From Clostridium sp. 12(A) (GTDB lineage: Bacteria; Bacillota; Clostridia; Lachnospirales; Lachnospiraceae), in NCBI GenBank assembly GCA_000526575.1, contig JAGI01000002.1, forward strand, positions 1,240,001-1,304,000: DNA of 64,000 nt. The letters are read 5' to 3'. A program made the position numbers and the translations under genes. The notes under the pieces were generated by a model that was not told the DNA's origin, did no database searches, and saw only the letters and a list, made by a program, of their open reading frames with translations. Positions 16,488 through 28,129 of the stretch are shown here, piece after piece. Numbering within the stretch: the stretch's first letter is position 1; every line of letters starts with the position of its first letter.

Positions 16488-18015
16488 TTCTCCTCCCATA
16501 TTCCAGGACACATTCCCAGGTATTATAATCGTGTCCCGTATCTCGTATCATTTCATTCATTTCAGCAAAAAGCCTGCTGTCTGGTAAATTTCGCTCCCAT
16601 AGTCGGTAAGCCTCTTCCGACTTGACCCAGGCGGCATCCACCGGTATTCCAGCGCAGTACGCCCGGTTAATATCTGAATAGAGCCCTGCCATCTTATTTC
16701 TCTGCTCTTCGGGCAGATTTTTAAGCTTTTCATAGACCTGGCTGCTGACAACCTCCATTAAGAAATCAGCTCCATATTCCCTGAATTTGAGCAGATTATC
16801 ATCGGTTACCTGCTGGTCTTTGGCCCACTTTCCTACATCAAGCTCTTTTGAGGTATAGAAAAGTCCGTTGTTATCCGTCCATTTTAAGACTCCATATTGA
16901 AAAGGGGAAATGGCCAGGGAATCTGCCACCACCTCACTGATATGATATCCTTCTATAGGGGCGCCGGGCCTTGGCTTATGGGTTTTCGTCCTTTGTAAGT
17001 GCAGATGGCCGCTTATGTATAAAGGCACCCGGTAAGACTCTAAAAGCTGTATGACTTCCTCGCTGTTTTCCAGGGTACAATCCACCGGATAGCGGATGCT
17101 TTCCTTTAAAAGATTATGATGGGCGATGGTAATTACGTTGACCGAACGCTTCTTTGCCTCTAAAAGCTGGGTCTTCATCCAGGCCAGAGTCTTCTCTCTG
17201 ATCCGTCCTCCCACCTTATTCTCAGGCTCATACTGGGCAGAATCCAGCATGAGGAGCCAGTTGTACTCATCCAGCTCATATACGTAGCTAAAGGAAGCCT
17301 CATCCTGGCTGATTGCCTGATCATAACCGAAGCTTCTATATATACGGTAAAAATCCTCTGGAGTTACAATGTCTGAAGGTTCTCTTTCTTTTCCCATATA
17401 GGATGCTGAATTATAATTATTAATATCATGATTTCCAGGTATGACTAAGACCTTAACGCCTTTTTCCTCTAGAACTTCCAGCTTCTTAGCCAGTGCCTCA
17501 TGCCCTCTCTTCTCCCCGTTTAGGGTAAGATCTCCGCTTAAGACTACTGCAGACGGCTTCAGTTCTTCCATGTCCCTGGTAAAGGAATCCATAAGTTCTG
17601 GTATATATTGAACTACCTTGCCATCATCCCCTTTTGCCATGGTCCAAAACGCCTGGCCGTAATCTGTAAGATCCGGGGAATAGTAATGCACATCCGTTGC
17701 AATTACAATGGAAGGAGGCTTGTATACTTCCTCTGTTTCTGTTGTTTGGTCAGCTGGAATCTCTGCTTTTGATTCCGCCATGCTTTCTTTCATTTCTTCC
17801 TGTGTGGTCTGAGATTCCAAATCCGGCAGAGAAGGTTCTGTTTCGCTTTCCTTCGTTTCGCCTTCCGTCACTTCCATTGTCACGGGTTCAGAAGTCTGGA
17901 CTTTATCAGGAGATGGCGCACTTAGTCTGCCAATTATGGTAACGATTCCAAAACATACGAAAAGCATCACCGAATAAATCAAAACCAGAAGGCTGTTTTT
18001 CTTTCGTTTATTCAT
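16450..18015 (-). CDS. membrane-anchored calcineurin-like metallophosphoesterase
   Basis: A 521-residue protein with an N-terminal TM anchor (SLLVLIYSVMLFVCFGIVTII), a Glu/Thr/Ser-rich spacer (about residues 35-100) and a metallophosphoesterase domain. Metal-ligand motifs are visible in order: IATDVHYY (DxH), LSGDLTLNG (GDxx), VIPGNHD (GNHD), AHHNLL and SGHLHLQ (GHxH). It is presumably extracytoplasmic. A C-terminal region of about 130 residues follows the catalytic domain. The ribosome site is weak (AAAGG, 13 nt before the ATG). Substrates of such secreted phosphoesterases include nucleotides and phospholipid headgroups; nothing here decides between them. Confidence 0.85.
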   Translation of the reverse strand: MNKRKKNSLLVLIYSVMLFVCFGIVTIIGRLSAPSPDKVQTSEPVTMEVTEGETKESETEPSLPDLESQTTQEEMKESMAESKAEIPADQTTETEEVYKPPSIVIATDVHYYSPDLTDYGQAFWTMAKGDDGKVVQYIPELMDSFTRDMEELKPSAVVLSGDLTLNGEKRGHEALAKKLEVLEEKGVKVLVIPGNHDINNYNSASYMGKEREPSDIVTPEDFYRIYRSFGYDQAISQDEASFSYVYELDEYNWLLMLDSAQYEPENKVGGRIREKTLAWMKTQLLEAKKRSVNVITIAHHNLLKESIRYPVDCTLENSEEVIQLLESYRVPLYISGHLHLQRTKTHKPRPGAPIEGYHISEVVADSLAISPFQYGVLKWTDNNGLFYTSKELDVGKWAKDQQVTDDNLLKFREYGADFLMEVVSSQVYEKLKNLPEEQRNKMAGLYSDINRAYCAGIPVDAAWVKSEEAYRLWERNLPDSRLFAEMNEMIRDTGHDYNTWECVLEYGRRNDGIGNDSSPQS

Positions 18016-18121
18016 TTTATTTCTTGATAATCCTTTTCTTTTCCATATTTCCTAAGGAATCATATCACGCATTGAAGAATAGGGCAACTAAAGAATTGCA
18101 AAAGAAACCCATCAAACGGGA

Positions 18122-18167
18122 AAGGTGCTGCACCCATAGCTTTAAACGGCCATGAGTACAACACCTT
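18122..18167 (-). terminator. hairpin downstream of cfa
   Basis: The arms 18122-18140 and 18149-18167 form a 19-bp stem on the minus-strand RNA when G-U pairs are allowed. The mismatches are C-A on the plus strand, so the structure belongs to minus-strand transcripts. The T run after it is short. Confidence 0.6.
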
Positions 18168-18205
18168 CTTTATGAAACCTTATTTACAAATCATATTCCA
18201 CACCT

Positions 18206-19375
18206 TTAATACCACCGAGTCATTGGAATCTCATTATTCACACCCTTAGAAACAAGAATCTGGTGGAGGTCAATGATTCCGTTATGAAAGGTGGCAGCAC
18301 AGCCATTAAGATAAAGATCCCACATCCGGACAAATTCATTTCCCATCTTTTCCTGGATCTCCTGCCTGTGTTCATTAAAATTCATATCCCAGCAGCGCAG
18401 GGTCTTATAATAGTGCCTGCGAAGACTTTCTACGTCCAGAGTATAAAACTGATGGTCACTTAAGATATGAATCATCTCTCTCAGACTTGGAACCATGCCT
18501 CCTGGAAAAATATATTTCTTCATCCACGGGTCTCCCGGATATTCCTTTAAAGCACTGATATAATGCAGCAGGAACAGACCGCCCGGTTTTAAGGCTGCTT
18601 CTGCATTTTTAATAAACAGCTCATAATGCTCTCTGCCCACATGCTCCACCATTCCAACACTGACTACCCGGTCAAAGGTCCTGCCCCACTTTTCCAGATC
18701 CCGGTAATCCATTAGTTCCGCTGATACCTTTCCAACCAAACCCTCTGCCTCAATCCGCTCATCAAATTTCTTTTTCTGCTCTTTGCTGAGAGTAATTCCC
18801 ACACCGGTCACTCCATACTCCTTAGCAGCCCGTATGAGTAAATAGCCCCAGCCACAGCCTATGTCAAGAAGGGTCATATCTTTTTTCAGACATAGCTTTT
18901 GTAAAATCCGTTCCACCTTATTACACTGGGCTTCGTATAAGCTGTCTTCATCTGTTTTAAAGTATCCACAGGAGTAGCTCATGGTATCGTCAAGCCAGAG
19001 ACTGTAAAAGTCATTGCCGATATCGTAGTGTGAGGTTACTTCCTTCTCCTGATTCTTTCTGGACTGAGAAGAGAAAATAAGTTTCTTAAGCTTTGAATGG
19101 TCTGCAGAAAACTTTCCCATCTGACCAAGAAAATGATCCAGAGCCTGAAACAAATCTCCCTCTATCTCCAGATTCCCTTTCATATATGCTTCTCCTAAGG
19201 CAAGAGACGTGCTTGTTATAAGCTCCTGACTTCCGATGTCTTCTTTTAGATTCACCAGAAATGTTGGATTTCCTTCTCCGATGTGATGTGTTTTCCCATT
19301 GATGATTACATCAAAGGGGTGATCATCAAATTTCTGAAGAAAGGATATTATAAAATTGTCTGTCATAAGTTTCAT
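18206..19375 (-). CDS. cfa: cyclopropane-fatty-acyl-phospholipid synthase family methyltransferase
   Basis: S-adenosylmethionine-dependent enzyme that adds a methylene bridge to unsaturated acyl chains of membrane phospholipids. An N-terminal lipid-binding region (about residues 1-90) precedes a Rossmann methyltransferase domain with motif I LLDIGCGWGYLLI. Family blocks YSCGYF, HYDIGNDFYSLWLDDTMSYS and VEHVGREHYE (catalytic bicarbonate-site region) are present, as is the C-terminal FHNGIIDLHQIL. The frame opens at 19444, but the ATG at 19375 is chosen for the AGGAGG 8 nt upstream. 389 residues is close to the family norm. It is monocistronic, divergent from an EamA transporter gene. Confidence 0.92.
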   Translation of the reverse strand: MKLMTDNFIISFLQKFDDHPFDVIINGKTHHIGEGNPTFLVNLKEDIGSQELITSTSLALGEAYMKGNLEIEGDLFQALDHFLGQMGKFSADHSKLKKLIFSSQSRKNQEKEVTSHYDIGNDFYSLWLDDTMSYSCGYFKTDEDSLYEAQCNKVERILQKLCLKKDMTLLDIGCGWGYLLIRAAKEYGVTGVGITLSKEQKKKFDERIEAEGLVGKVSAELMDYRDLEKWGRTFDRVVSVGMVEHVGREHYELFIKNAEAALKPGGLFLLHYISALKEYPGDPWMKKYIFPGGMVPSLREMIHILSDHQFYTLDVESLRRHYYKTLRCWDMNFNEHRQEIQEKMGNEFVRMWDLYLNGCAATFHNGIIDLHQILVSKGVNNEIPMTRWY

Positions 19376-19514
19376 GGCTTTTCCTCCTGTTCGTATTTCG
19401 TCATACCAGGATTTTTGCCATAATTTAGCTGTTTTATAAGACATTTTAGATTTTCTGTGATAAAATCAGTACAGCCATCCATTAATTTATCGTTTTAACA
19501 GGAGTACATACATC

Positions 19515-20414
19515 ATGAACAAACAAAATCATCTATACGGGCACCTCGCCTCCGCTTTCTCTATCTTTGTATGGGGAACCACCTTTATTTCCACCAAAGT
19601 TCTGCTTCGGTCATTTACCCCTCTTGAAATCCTTGTTTTTCGTTTCATTATCGGTTATGCCGCTCTTTGGCTCGCCTATCCCCATTTTATGAAGACCAAA
19701 AGCTTAAAGGAAGAGAGTCTCTTTGCCTGTGCAGGCATATGCGGAGTTACCTTATATTTTCTGATGGAAAATTTTGCGCTGACCATGACCCTGACTTCTA
19801 ATGTCAGCACGATTATTGCAGCCGCCCCATTTATCACCGCTTTATTTGACTGGTTCTTTTTAAAGGGAAAAAGACCGGGAATCCGTTTTATGGCTGGATT
19901 TATTACGGCCATCGTGGGAATCGGACTGATCAGCTTTCAGGGAAACAGTACGCTGGAGTTAAATCCAAAAGGAGACTTACTTGCCCTGTTTGCAGCCATT
20001 ACCTGGGCAGCATATTCTGTATTCACAAAAAAAATAGGGGAGTACGGTCACGGAACCGTGGAAACAACAAGACGTATCTTTTTCTACGGCCTGTTGTTCA
20101 TGATCCCAGTGTTGACTGTTCTTCCCATTCGACTTGAGCTTCACCGGTTTAGCAATGTTGCTAACCTGTTAAATATTCTGTTTTTAGGTCTGGGTGCTTC
20201 CGCCCTGTGCTTTGCCACCTGGAACTTCGGTGTTAAAGTCCTGGGTACTGTTAAAACCAGCATTTACATCTATGCAGTACCAGTGATCACCGTTATTACT
20301 TCCATGATTTTTCTAAAGGAGACCCTTTCTTTGCAATCCTTCTTTGGAATCCTTCTGACACTGGCAGGGCTCATGCTCTCGGAGAGCAAAATTAAAAAAC
20401 AGGCTGAAACGTAA
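19515..20414 (+). CDS. EamA/DMT-family transporter
   Basis: A 299-residue polytopic membrane protein with ten predicted TM helices in two EamA repeats; SIFVWGTTFISTKVLL is the family's typical first helix and the second repeat begins near GDLLALFAAITWAAYSVFTKK. It is only distantly similar to the other DMT gene at 15.6 kb. The substrate is unknown; members of this subgroup are often annotated as cysteine or O-acetylserine-type exporters without proof. AGGAG lies upstream of the ATG. Its 3' end overlaps the convergent phosphopantetheinyl transferase gene by 23 nt, so no terminator can lie between them. Confidence 0.87.
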   Translation: MNKQNHLYGHLASAFSIFVWGTTFISTKVLLRSFTPLEILVFRFIIGYAALWLAYPHFMKTKSLKEESLFACAGICGVTLYFLMENFALTMTLTSNVSTIIAAAPFITALFDWFFLKGKRPGIRFMAGFITAIVGIGLISFQGNSTLELNPKGDLLALFAAITWAAYSVFTKKIGEYGHGTVETTRRIFFYGLLFMIPVLTVLPIRLELHRFSNVANLLNILFLGLGASALCFATWNFGVKVLGTVKTSIYIYAVPVITVITSMIFLKETLSLQSFFGILLTLAGLMLSESKIKKQAET

Positions 20415-20985
20415 CCTGGAATGTTTCGTCTCCTTCCCTGCATGCAGAAAAAATATATCCCCCTGAGAGACGTTTCTGGTAAAAGGAATAGCCAGGAACA
20501 GAACAAAGGGGATTTTCTTTTTCCGTCAGGGTAAAAGAAATTTGGGATAGAGGCATGGCGATACCGCATCCAACTGCCTTCCCATAGCTTTCTTTTAAAG
20601 TCCATATCTTAAAAAAGTACTCCTCACGCTCCTTTTGGGGCAGTCCTGAAATAAAGCGGTTCTCTGATTCTGACAACACCTTTCTAAGAATTCCATCTCC
20701 ATAAGGACGCATTCGTTCCACATCCACTCCGATCTCCCTGTCGGAAAAACCGCAGATGACCATACCATCGGTATGGCTGATGTTATAGTGAATCTGAGGG
20801 AAATCCTTTAAGCACGGCTTTCCGTGAATTCCAGTTGTAACCTGGAGGTCAGTCAGTTCATGTTCCTCTATTCCGTACAATTCCTTTAATCCCAAAATCA
20901 GAAGTTTCCTCCCCAGCTGGTGCTCCCATTCATGCTTTTTCACACCTTCTGGTATTTCATTTTCCGACAGGTAGATTTCTATCAT
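20392..20985 (-). CDS. 4'-phosphopantetheinyl transferase (Sfp-type)
   Basis: Transfers the phosphopantetheine arm of CoA to a carrier-protein serine. Typical blocks of the Sfp/EntD group are seen: YNISHTDGMVICGFS, IGVDVERMRPY with the Mg-binding acidic residues, and KIWTLKESYGKAVGCG. The 197-residue length suits a compact Sfp-like enzyme. GAGGAT precedes the ATG. No NRPS or PKS gene is in the window, so its carrier protein may be the fatty-acid ACP or a cluster elsewhere. The hydrolase gene ends 16 nt upstream on the same strand. Its 3' end overlaps the convergent EamA gene. Confidence 0.88.
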   Translation of the reverse strand: MIEIYLSENEIPEGVKKHEWEHQLGRKLLILGLKELYGIEEHELTDLQVTTGIHGKPCLKDFPQIHYNISHTDGMVICGFSDREIGVDVERMRPYGDGILRKVLSESENRFISGLPQKEREEYFFKIWTLKESYGKAVGCGIAMPLSQISFTLTEKENPLCSVPGYSFYQKRLSGGYIFSACREGDETFQVTFQPVF

Positions 20986-21001
20986 TCTCTTTTATCCTCA
21001 T

Positions 21002-21649
21002 TTAAATTCCGGTCCTGCTCCATTCCCGGTTTTCCACCGGATTACCATGACCAAAATATATTTTTCTCTTACCCAGAGCGCTGATTTTCTGTGCACTCTC
21101 TACCATTAATTCTCTATCCTGATAAATCATGGACAAGCCTGGATAGAAAAGATTCATCACGGCATCCCCGGCAATAAAATGCTGCTCTTCGATATCAAGT
21201 CCAATGGAGCCACTGGTATGTCCGGGAAGTTCCATGACCTTAGCATCAATTCCATATTCATGAAGGGGATCTCCATCATGAAGGTAAATATCCGGAACAA
21301 ATTCCGGAATCCGGTTCTTTTCCGAGTTTTTTTCCGCCACCTCAGCCACAAGCATCGCTAAAAGCCCCTGATGGTAAATGGGAACCTTACGGTTATCCTT
21401 TAACAGGGGAATATCTGCCTGATGCATTGCTACCGGCACCTTTAGAACATCCGCCAGATATGCCGTATTTTGCACATGATCAAAATGTCCATGAGTCAGG
21501 AGGATCAGCTCCACCTTTGTCTTTTGGCACATGTCCAGTATCTTTTTCTCTGCCCCCATCCTCCCTGTATCCACCAGGATGGCTCTTCCCTGGTTTTCGA
21601 TCAGATAGCTGTTCACACAGCCGCATCTGATTTGTTCAATTACTGCCAT
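21002..21649 (-). CDS. MBL-fold metallo-hydrolase (glyoxalase II-like)
   Basis: A 215-residue cytoplasmic metallo-beta-lactamase-fold hydrolase. Metal ligands are evident in LLTHGHFDHVQN (HxHxDH), in the LPGHTSGS block, in FIAGDAVM and in YFGHGNP. The compact architecture resembles glyoxalase II-type thioester hydrolases, but the family is functionally broad and no specific substrate is claimed. GAGAGG lies upstream of the ATG. It is followed closely by the phosphopantetheinyl transferase gene and is probably cotranscribed with it. Confidence 0.85.
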   Translation of the reverse strand: MAVIEQIRCGCVNSYLIENQGRAILVDTGRMGAEKKILDMCQKTKVELILLTHGHFDHVQNTAYLADVLKVPVAMHQADIPLLKDNRKVPIYHQGLLAMLVAEVAEKNSEKNRIPEFVPDIYLHDGDPLHEYGIDAKVMELPGHTSGSIGLDIEEQHFIAGDAVMNLFYPGLSMIYQDRELMVESAQKISALGKRKIYFGHGNPVENREWSRTGI

Positions 21650-21752
21650 CTCTTTTTCCTCTCTCCAATACCTCTTATCTCACATACCCCCGCCCCAAGC
21701 GGCACTCTGCTATTATTCATTGTATTGAAGGGAAGCCTTGCTTATTCCACCT

Positions 21753-22814
21753 TTAAAGGGATCTTTTCCGGTAAATACAATCAATGACTCCATTTTCTGA
21801 CTGAAGGGAGACAAGTTTTAAAAGCTGCTCCTTTTCTCCTCCCTGAAACAGGGGAATTCCCTTTCCAAGAAGAACGGGCATAATGGTCAAATGGTATTCA
21901 TCAATCAGGTTCTTTTCCATCAGCTGTCTGATTAGATCAGCACCTCCACATACCCAGATTCCTTTTTTGCACTCCTTTTTTAACCTTCCAACCAGAGGCT
22001 CCAACGGTTCTTTTGTAAAATAAATTCCTTCCTTATCCTCAAGCTCCTTATGGGTTATTACATAAGTTTTTTTGTCTGGATACACCCATTCATCAGGTGA
22101 CAGCTCTGAAACCACCTGGTGATACGTACGGTAACCCATTAAAACGGCATCCACCTGTTTTTCGAAAGCTCCATACCCATAATCTCCGGTGTAAGTTTCA
22201 TCCTGTCCCAAAAGCCAATCCACCTTACCATCGGCATCGGCAATATAGCCATCCAGACTGATTCCTATGTAAAGTACGACCTTTCGTTCCAGAACATATT
22301 CCAGCTGACAGTCATAAGGCTCTCTTGTTACGTGATCCTCATCGTATTCCTTTGCCTCTACACAGCCCATAGCCCTGTAAAACGCCTGAGTCTCTACAGA
22401 GGAGTGGGCAGAGATGTAAAGCTTTTCCGCACCCTTAAGCCTGGCCCACTCAGAGGCCATATGAAACAGACGGCGGCCTGTCCGCTTTCCCCGCACATCA
22501 AAGGATACGTGAATGTTGGATAAATCAAGATAATTCTTATGCTTTCCAATGGGTACCCCCTCCACGGAAGCGAACCCCTTTAGCTCTCCATGGTGAAAGG
22601 CTCCAAACACAACGCCTCCTGTATGAATGGTGATTTTAAGACAACGGATCAGCACATCGTAATCCTCGTCCTTCCACTGCTCTGTAAATGGATTCTTTAC
22701 TGCTGACCAGATTCCATTTATCTTTCTCATACATTCCTTTACTTCCTGATAGCGGTTAAACTGACAAAAGAGCTCTTTATTTAACTCGGATTCTTTTAAC
22801 TCTCTGTATTCCAT
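21753..22814 (-). CDS. GNAT acetyltransferase fused to a DHFR/RibD-like reductase
   Basis: Two domains in one frame. Residues about 1-175 form a GNAT N-acetyltransferase: SNIHVSFDVRGKRTGRRLF contains the acetyl-CoA-binding region, followed by AFYRAMGC. Residues about 177-353 resemble the RibD C-terminal / dihydrofolate reductase-like family: LYIGISLDGYIADADGKVDW, LMGYRTYHQV, KTYVITHK, IWVCGGADLIRQL and the IMPVLLGKGIPLF block. Both halves are usually separate small genes. The frame opens at 22853; the ATG at 22814 is chosen because AGGAG lies 6 nt upstream. No frameshift is needed to join the domains, so the fusion looks genuine. A drug- or metabolite-modifying role is possible, but the substrate is unknown. 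Confidence 0.8.
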   Translation of the reverse strand: MEYRELKESELNKELFCQFNRYQEVKECMRKINGIWSAVKNPFTEQWKDEDYDVLIRCLKITIHTGGVVFGAFHHGELKGFASVEGVPIGKHKNYLDLSNIHVSFDVRGKRTGRRLFHMASEWARLKGAEKLYISAHSSVETQAFYRAMGCVEAKEYDEDHVTREPYDCQLEYVLERKVVLYIGISLDGYIADADGKVDWLLGQDETYTGDYGYGAFEKQVDAVLMGYRTYHQVVSELSPDEWVYPDKKTYVITHKELEDKEGIYFTKEPLEPLVGRLKKECKKGIWVCGGADLIRQLMEKNLIDEYHLTIMPVLLGKGIPLFQGGEKEQLLKLVSLQSENGVIDCIYRKRSL

Positions 22815-22923
22815 AGTCTTCTCCTGTATCATACGTTTCCTAAAGCATACCATTTTTCCGCAGTTTCATCAATTCTTTTTCTCAAACAGGAGGTGATGGC
22901 CAAACCTGCCTATTCCACAAAGC

Positions 22924-22956
22924 AAAAAAACCTGCCAGATCTAAAGACCTGACAGG
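22924..22956 (-). terminator. intrinsic terminator after enolase
   Basis: An 8-bp stem (22931-22938 with 22949-22956, one G-U pair on the minus-strand RNA) is followed directly by seven T. Confidence 0.85.
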
Positions 22957-22969
22957 CATGTGTTTATGA

Positions 22970-25925
<2,956 letters not shown>

Positions 25926-25937
25926 AATATCCCACCT

Positions 25938-26501
25938 TTACAAGAGTCCAACTAGATCAAGGCTGGGCTTTAATGTTTTCTCACCTGGTTTCCAGTTTGC
26001 AGGACAAACCTCATCTCCATGTTCAGAAACGAACTGGGAAGCTTGTACCCGGCGGAATAATTCTTCCGCATTTCTTCCTACATTTCCTGCAATGACTTCA
26101 TAAGCCACAATCTTACCTTCTGGATTCACCACAAAGGTTCCACGCTCTGCCAAACCAGACTCTTCAATCATAACATCAAAATCTCTTGCAAGTGCTCCGG
26201 TTGGATCCGCAAGCATGGGATAATTGATTTTCTTAATGGTCTTTGACACATCGTGCCATGCCTTGTGTACAAAATGAGTATCGCAGGATACACTGTAAAT
26301 TTCACAACCAATCTTCTTAAAATCTTCGTATTTATCTGCAAGCTCTTCCAGCTCTGTGGGACAAACAAAAGTAAAATCTGCCGGATAGAAGAAGAATACT
26401 GACCATTTTCCCAGAACATCCTTCTTAGTCACTTCCTTAAATTCTCCGTTTATAAAACTCTGAACCTTAAAATCACTGATTTCTTTTCCAATAAATGACA
26501 T
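25938..26501 (-). CDS. ahpC: 2-Cys peroxiredoxin, alkyl hydroperoxide reductase C
   Basis: Reduces hydrogen peroxide and organic hydroperoxides. The peroxidatic Cys lies in FTFVCPTELEEL and the resolving Cys in GDEVCPANWKPG near the C-terminus, with the conserved Pro/Thr/Arg environment. The frame opens at 26522 but the ATG at 26501 (MSFIGKEI) matches family N-termini and has AAGGAG about 9 nt upstream; 187 residues is standard. It is the first gene of ahpC - reductase - eno. A promoter lies at 26593-26621, with a Fur/PerR-like box just beyond it. Confidence 0.95.
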   Translation of the reverse strand: MSFIGKEISDFKVQSFINGEFKEVTKKDVLGKWSVFFFYPADFTFVCPTELEELADKYEDFKKIGCEIYSVSCDTHFVHKAWHDVSKTIKKINYPMLADPTGALARDFDVMIEESGLAERGTFVVNPEGKIVAYEVIAGNVGRNAEELFRRVQASQFVSEHGDEVCPANWKPGEKTLKPSLDLVGLL

Positions 26502-26592
26502 ACCATCTATCTCCTTTCGCAATCGCTATACTAATTTAATATGGCATATTTCTATGCTTTTTATGAGTTAGTCAATACTAATTCATGTATTA

Positions 26593-26645
26593 ATATTAGC
26601 ACACATCTTCCAAAAGTTCAATAATGATATTGATAATAATTATTG
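26593..26645 (-). promoter_or_regulatory. ahpC promoter with upstream Fur/PerR-like box
   Basis: Minus strand TTGAAC (26621-26616) and TAATAT (26598-26593) are 17 nt apart. At 26631-26645 TGATAAT-A-ATTATTG matches the 7-1-7 inverted repeat bound by Fur-family regulators with two changes on the right arm. PerR control of ahpC is common in Firmicutes, but this site lies upstream of -35, so the link is tentative. Confidence 0.5.
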
Positions 26646-26656
26646 TTTTATCAAAA

Positions 26657-26706
26657 ACGCCGGAAAAGCTTAAAGGAACCCGTTTCCTCCGTAGCTTTTC
26701 CGGCGT
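26657..26706 (-). terminator. intrinsic terminator after the small RDAC-type gene
   Basis: A 14-bp perfect outer stem (26657-26670 with 26693-26706) plus an inner GGAA/TTCC pair, followed on the minus strand by T-rich sequence. Confidence 0.88.
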
Positions 26707-26718
26707 CCCTTTTTCTGG

Positions 26719-26964
26719 TCAGGAAAGAATCCAAAAATTCAATTTGTCTTCTCCATATTCCAATGTAAAACGAAACCTTGAAAAATATTCGTCCAAACTT
26801 TTATAAAGAGCCTGAAACTCAGCTTCTCCATTCTCTTCACGGAGGGACTCAATACGGCACGACTGCCTCCCGCAGGCATCCCGTAAGTGAATCCGGAAGC
26901 TTAATCCCTTTTCCTTTATCATCTCATTGCATTCTAATATCTGTTTTATGGAAATGATATTCAT
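26719..26964 (-). CDS. small uncharacterised protein with RDACG motif
   Basis: An 81-residue protein with no signal peptide or TM. It contains [13 protein letters not shown], with two Cys near the centre, and an aromatic C-terminal half ([12 protein letters not shown]). Small proteins with a conserved RDAC motif occur in Lachnospiraceae without assigned function; I recognise only that similarity. The start lies 5 nt after the trpS stop with an AAGGA site inside the trpS 3' end, so it is probably cotranscribed with trpS. A strong terminator follows, which supports it as a real gene. Confidence 0.6.
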   Translation of the reverse strand: MNIISIKQILECNEMIKEKGLSFRIHLRDACGRQSCRIESLREENGEAEFQALYKSLDEYFSRFRFTLEYGEDKLNFWILS

Positions 26965-26969
26965 AATCC

Positions 26970-28061
26970 TTATTCCTGGCTCTGGTACTTTTTCGCCTGT
27001 TCTTCTATCAGCTCCAGATCATCAAAATAATTGATCTTCATGGCATCTTTTACATCTTTTAAGGTTTTAGCCGCTGTGTCCGCTGCCTTCTTAGAACCTT
27101 CCTTTAAAATCTGGAATACGTAAGGGATGTTTGCCTCATATTCCTTCCTTCTCTTTCTGATTGGCTCTAACTCAGCCTGTAGAATGCTGTTTAAAAATCT
27201 CTTGACCTTAACATCACCCAGACCGCCTCTTCTATAGTGGTCCTTTAATTCATCAAGATTTTTGTATTCCGGTAAGTATTTTTCAAAATCATCTTCCTTA
27301 CAGAATGCATCAAGATAGGTAAATACCGTATTTCCTTCCACTTCACCCGGATCAGATACCTGTAAATGATTGGGATCTGTGAACATGCTCATTACCTTTT
27401 TCTTTACTTCCTCTTCTGTATCCGATAAATAGATACAGTTACCCAGGGATTTGCTCATCTTCGCCTTACCGTCAGTACCTGGAAGTCTTAAGCAGGCTTT
27501 GTTATCAGGAAGAAGGATATCCGGCTCTATGAGTGCTTCTCCATAAACGGAGTTGAATTTCCTTACGATTTCTCTGGTCTGCTCAATCATTGGCTCCTGA
27601 TCCTCGCCCACCGGAACCGTGGTAGCCTTAAATGCCGTAATGTCAGCCGCCTGGCTGATGGGATAGGTAAAGAAGCCTACTGGTATACTGGTTTCAAAAT
27701 TCCTCATGGCGATCTCAGACTTGACCGTTGGATTTCTCTGAAGTCTTGAGACAGTCACCAGGTTCATATAGTAAAAGGACAGCTCAGTCAGCTCCGCAAT
27801 TTGGGACTGGATGAACAAGGTACACTTCTTCGGGTCCAGACCGCAGGCAAGATAATCCAGCGCGACCTCTATGATATTCTGACGAACCTTTTCGGGGTTG
27901 TCCGCATTGTCCGTCAATGCCTGGGCATCCGCAATCATAATATAAATCTCGTCAAATTCGCCGGAATTCTGCAGCTCCACTCTTCGTCTTAAGGAACCTA
28001 CGTAGTGGCCGATATGCAGTTTTCCTGTGGGCCGGTCTCCCGTTAATATAATCTTTCCCAT
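26970..28061 (-). CDS. trpS: tryptophanyl-tRNA synthetase
   Basis: Class I aminoacyl-tRNA synthetase charging tRNA-Trp. The HIGH motif is LHIGHYVG and the KMSKS motif is AKMSKSLGN; the domain between carries the family's [15 protein letters not shown] block. The frame opens at 28106, but the ATG at 28061 ([13 protein letters not shown]) is chosen because GGAGG lies 7 nt upstream. 363 residues, complete. It lies 68 nt downstream of metH on the same strand. No T-box fits into that gap, so T-box control from its own leader is not supported. Confidence 0.96.
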   Translation of the reverse strand: MGKIILTGDRPTGKLHIGHYVGSLRRRVELQNSGEFDEIYIMIADAQALTDNADNPEKVRQNIIEVALDYLACGLDPKKCTLFIQSQIAELTELSFYYMNLVTVSRLQRNPTVKSEIAMRNFETSIPVGFFTYPISQAADITAFKATTVPVGEDQEPMIEQTREIVRKFNSVYGEALIEPDILLPDNKACLRLPGTDGKAKMSKSLGNCIYLSDTEEEVKKKVMSMFTDPNHLQVSDPGEVEGNTVFTYLDAFCKEDDFEKYLPEYKNLDELKDHYRRGGLGDVKVKRFLNSILQAELEPIRKRRKEYEANIPYVFQILKEGSKKAADTAAKTLKDVKDAMKINYFDDLELIEEQAKKYQSQE

Positions 28062-28129
28062 CTTTGTACCTCCAGTTGTATTATCAAGTTTAATTGTACC
28101 ATTCATTCCGTATTTGTCAATGAGGCACC

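Noticed and set aside
28062-28129. T-box leader in front of trpS
   Set aside because: Only 68 nt separate metH and trpS, and no specifier or T-box sequence is visible.
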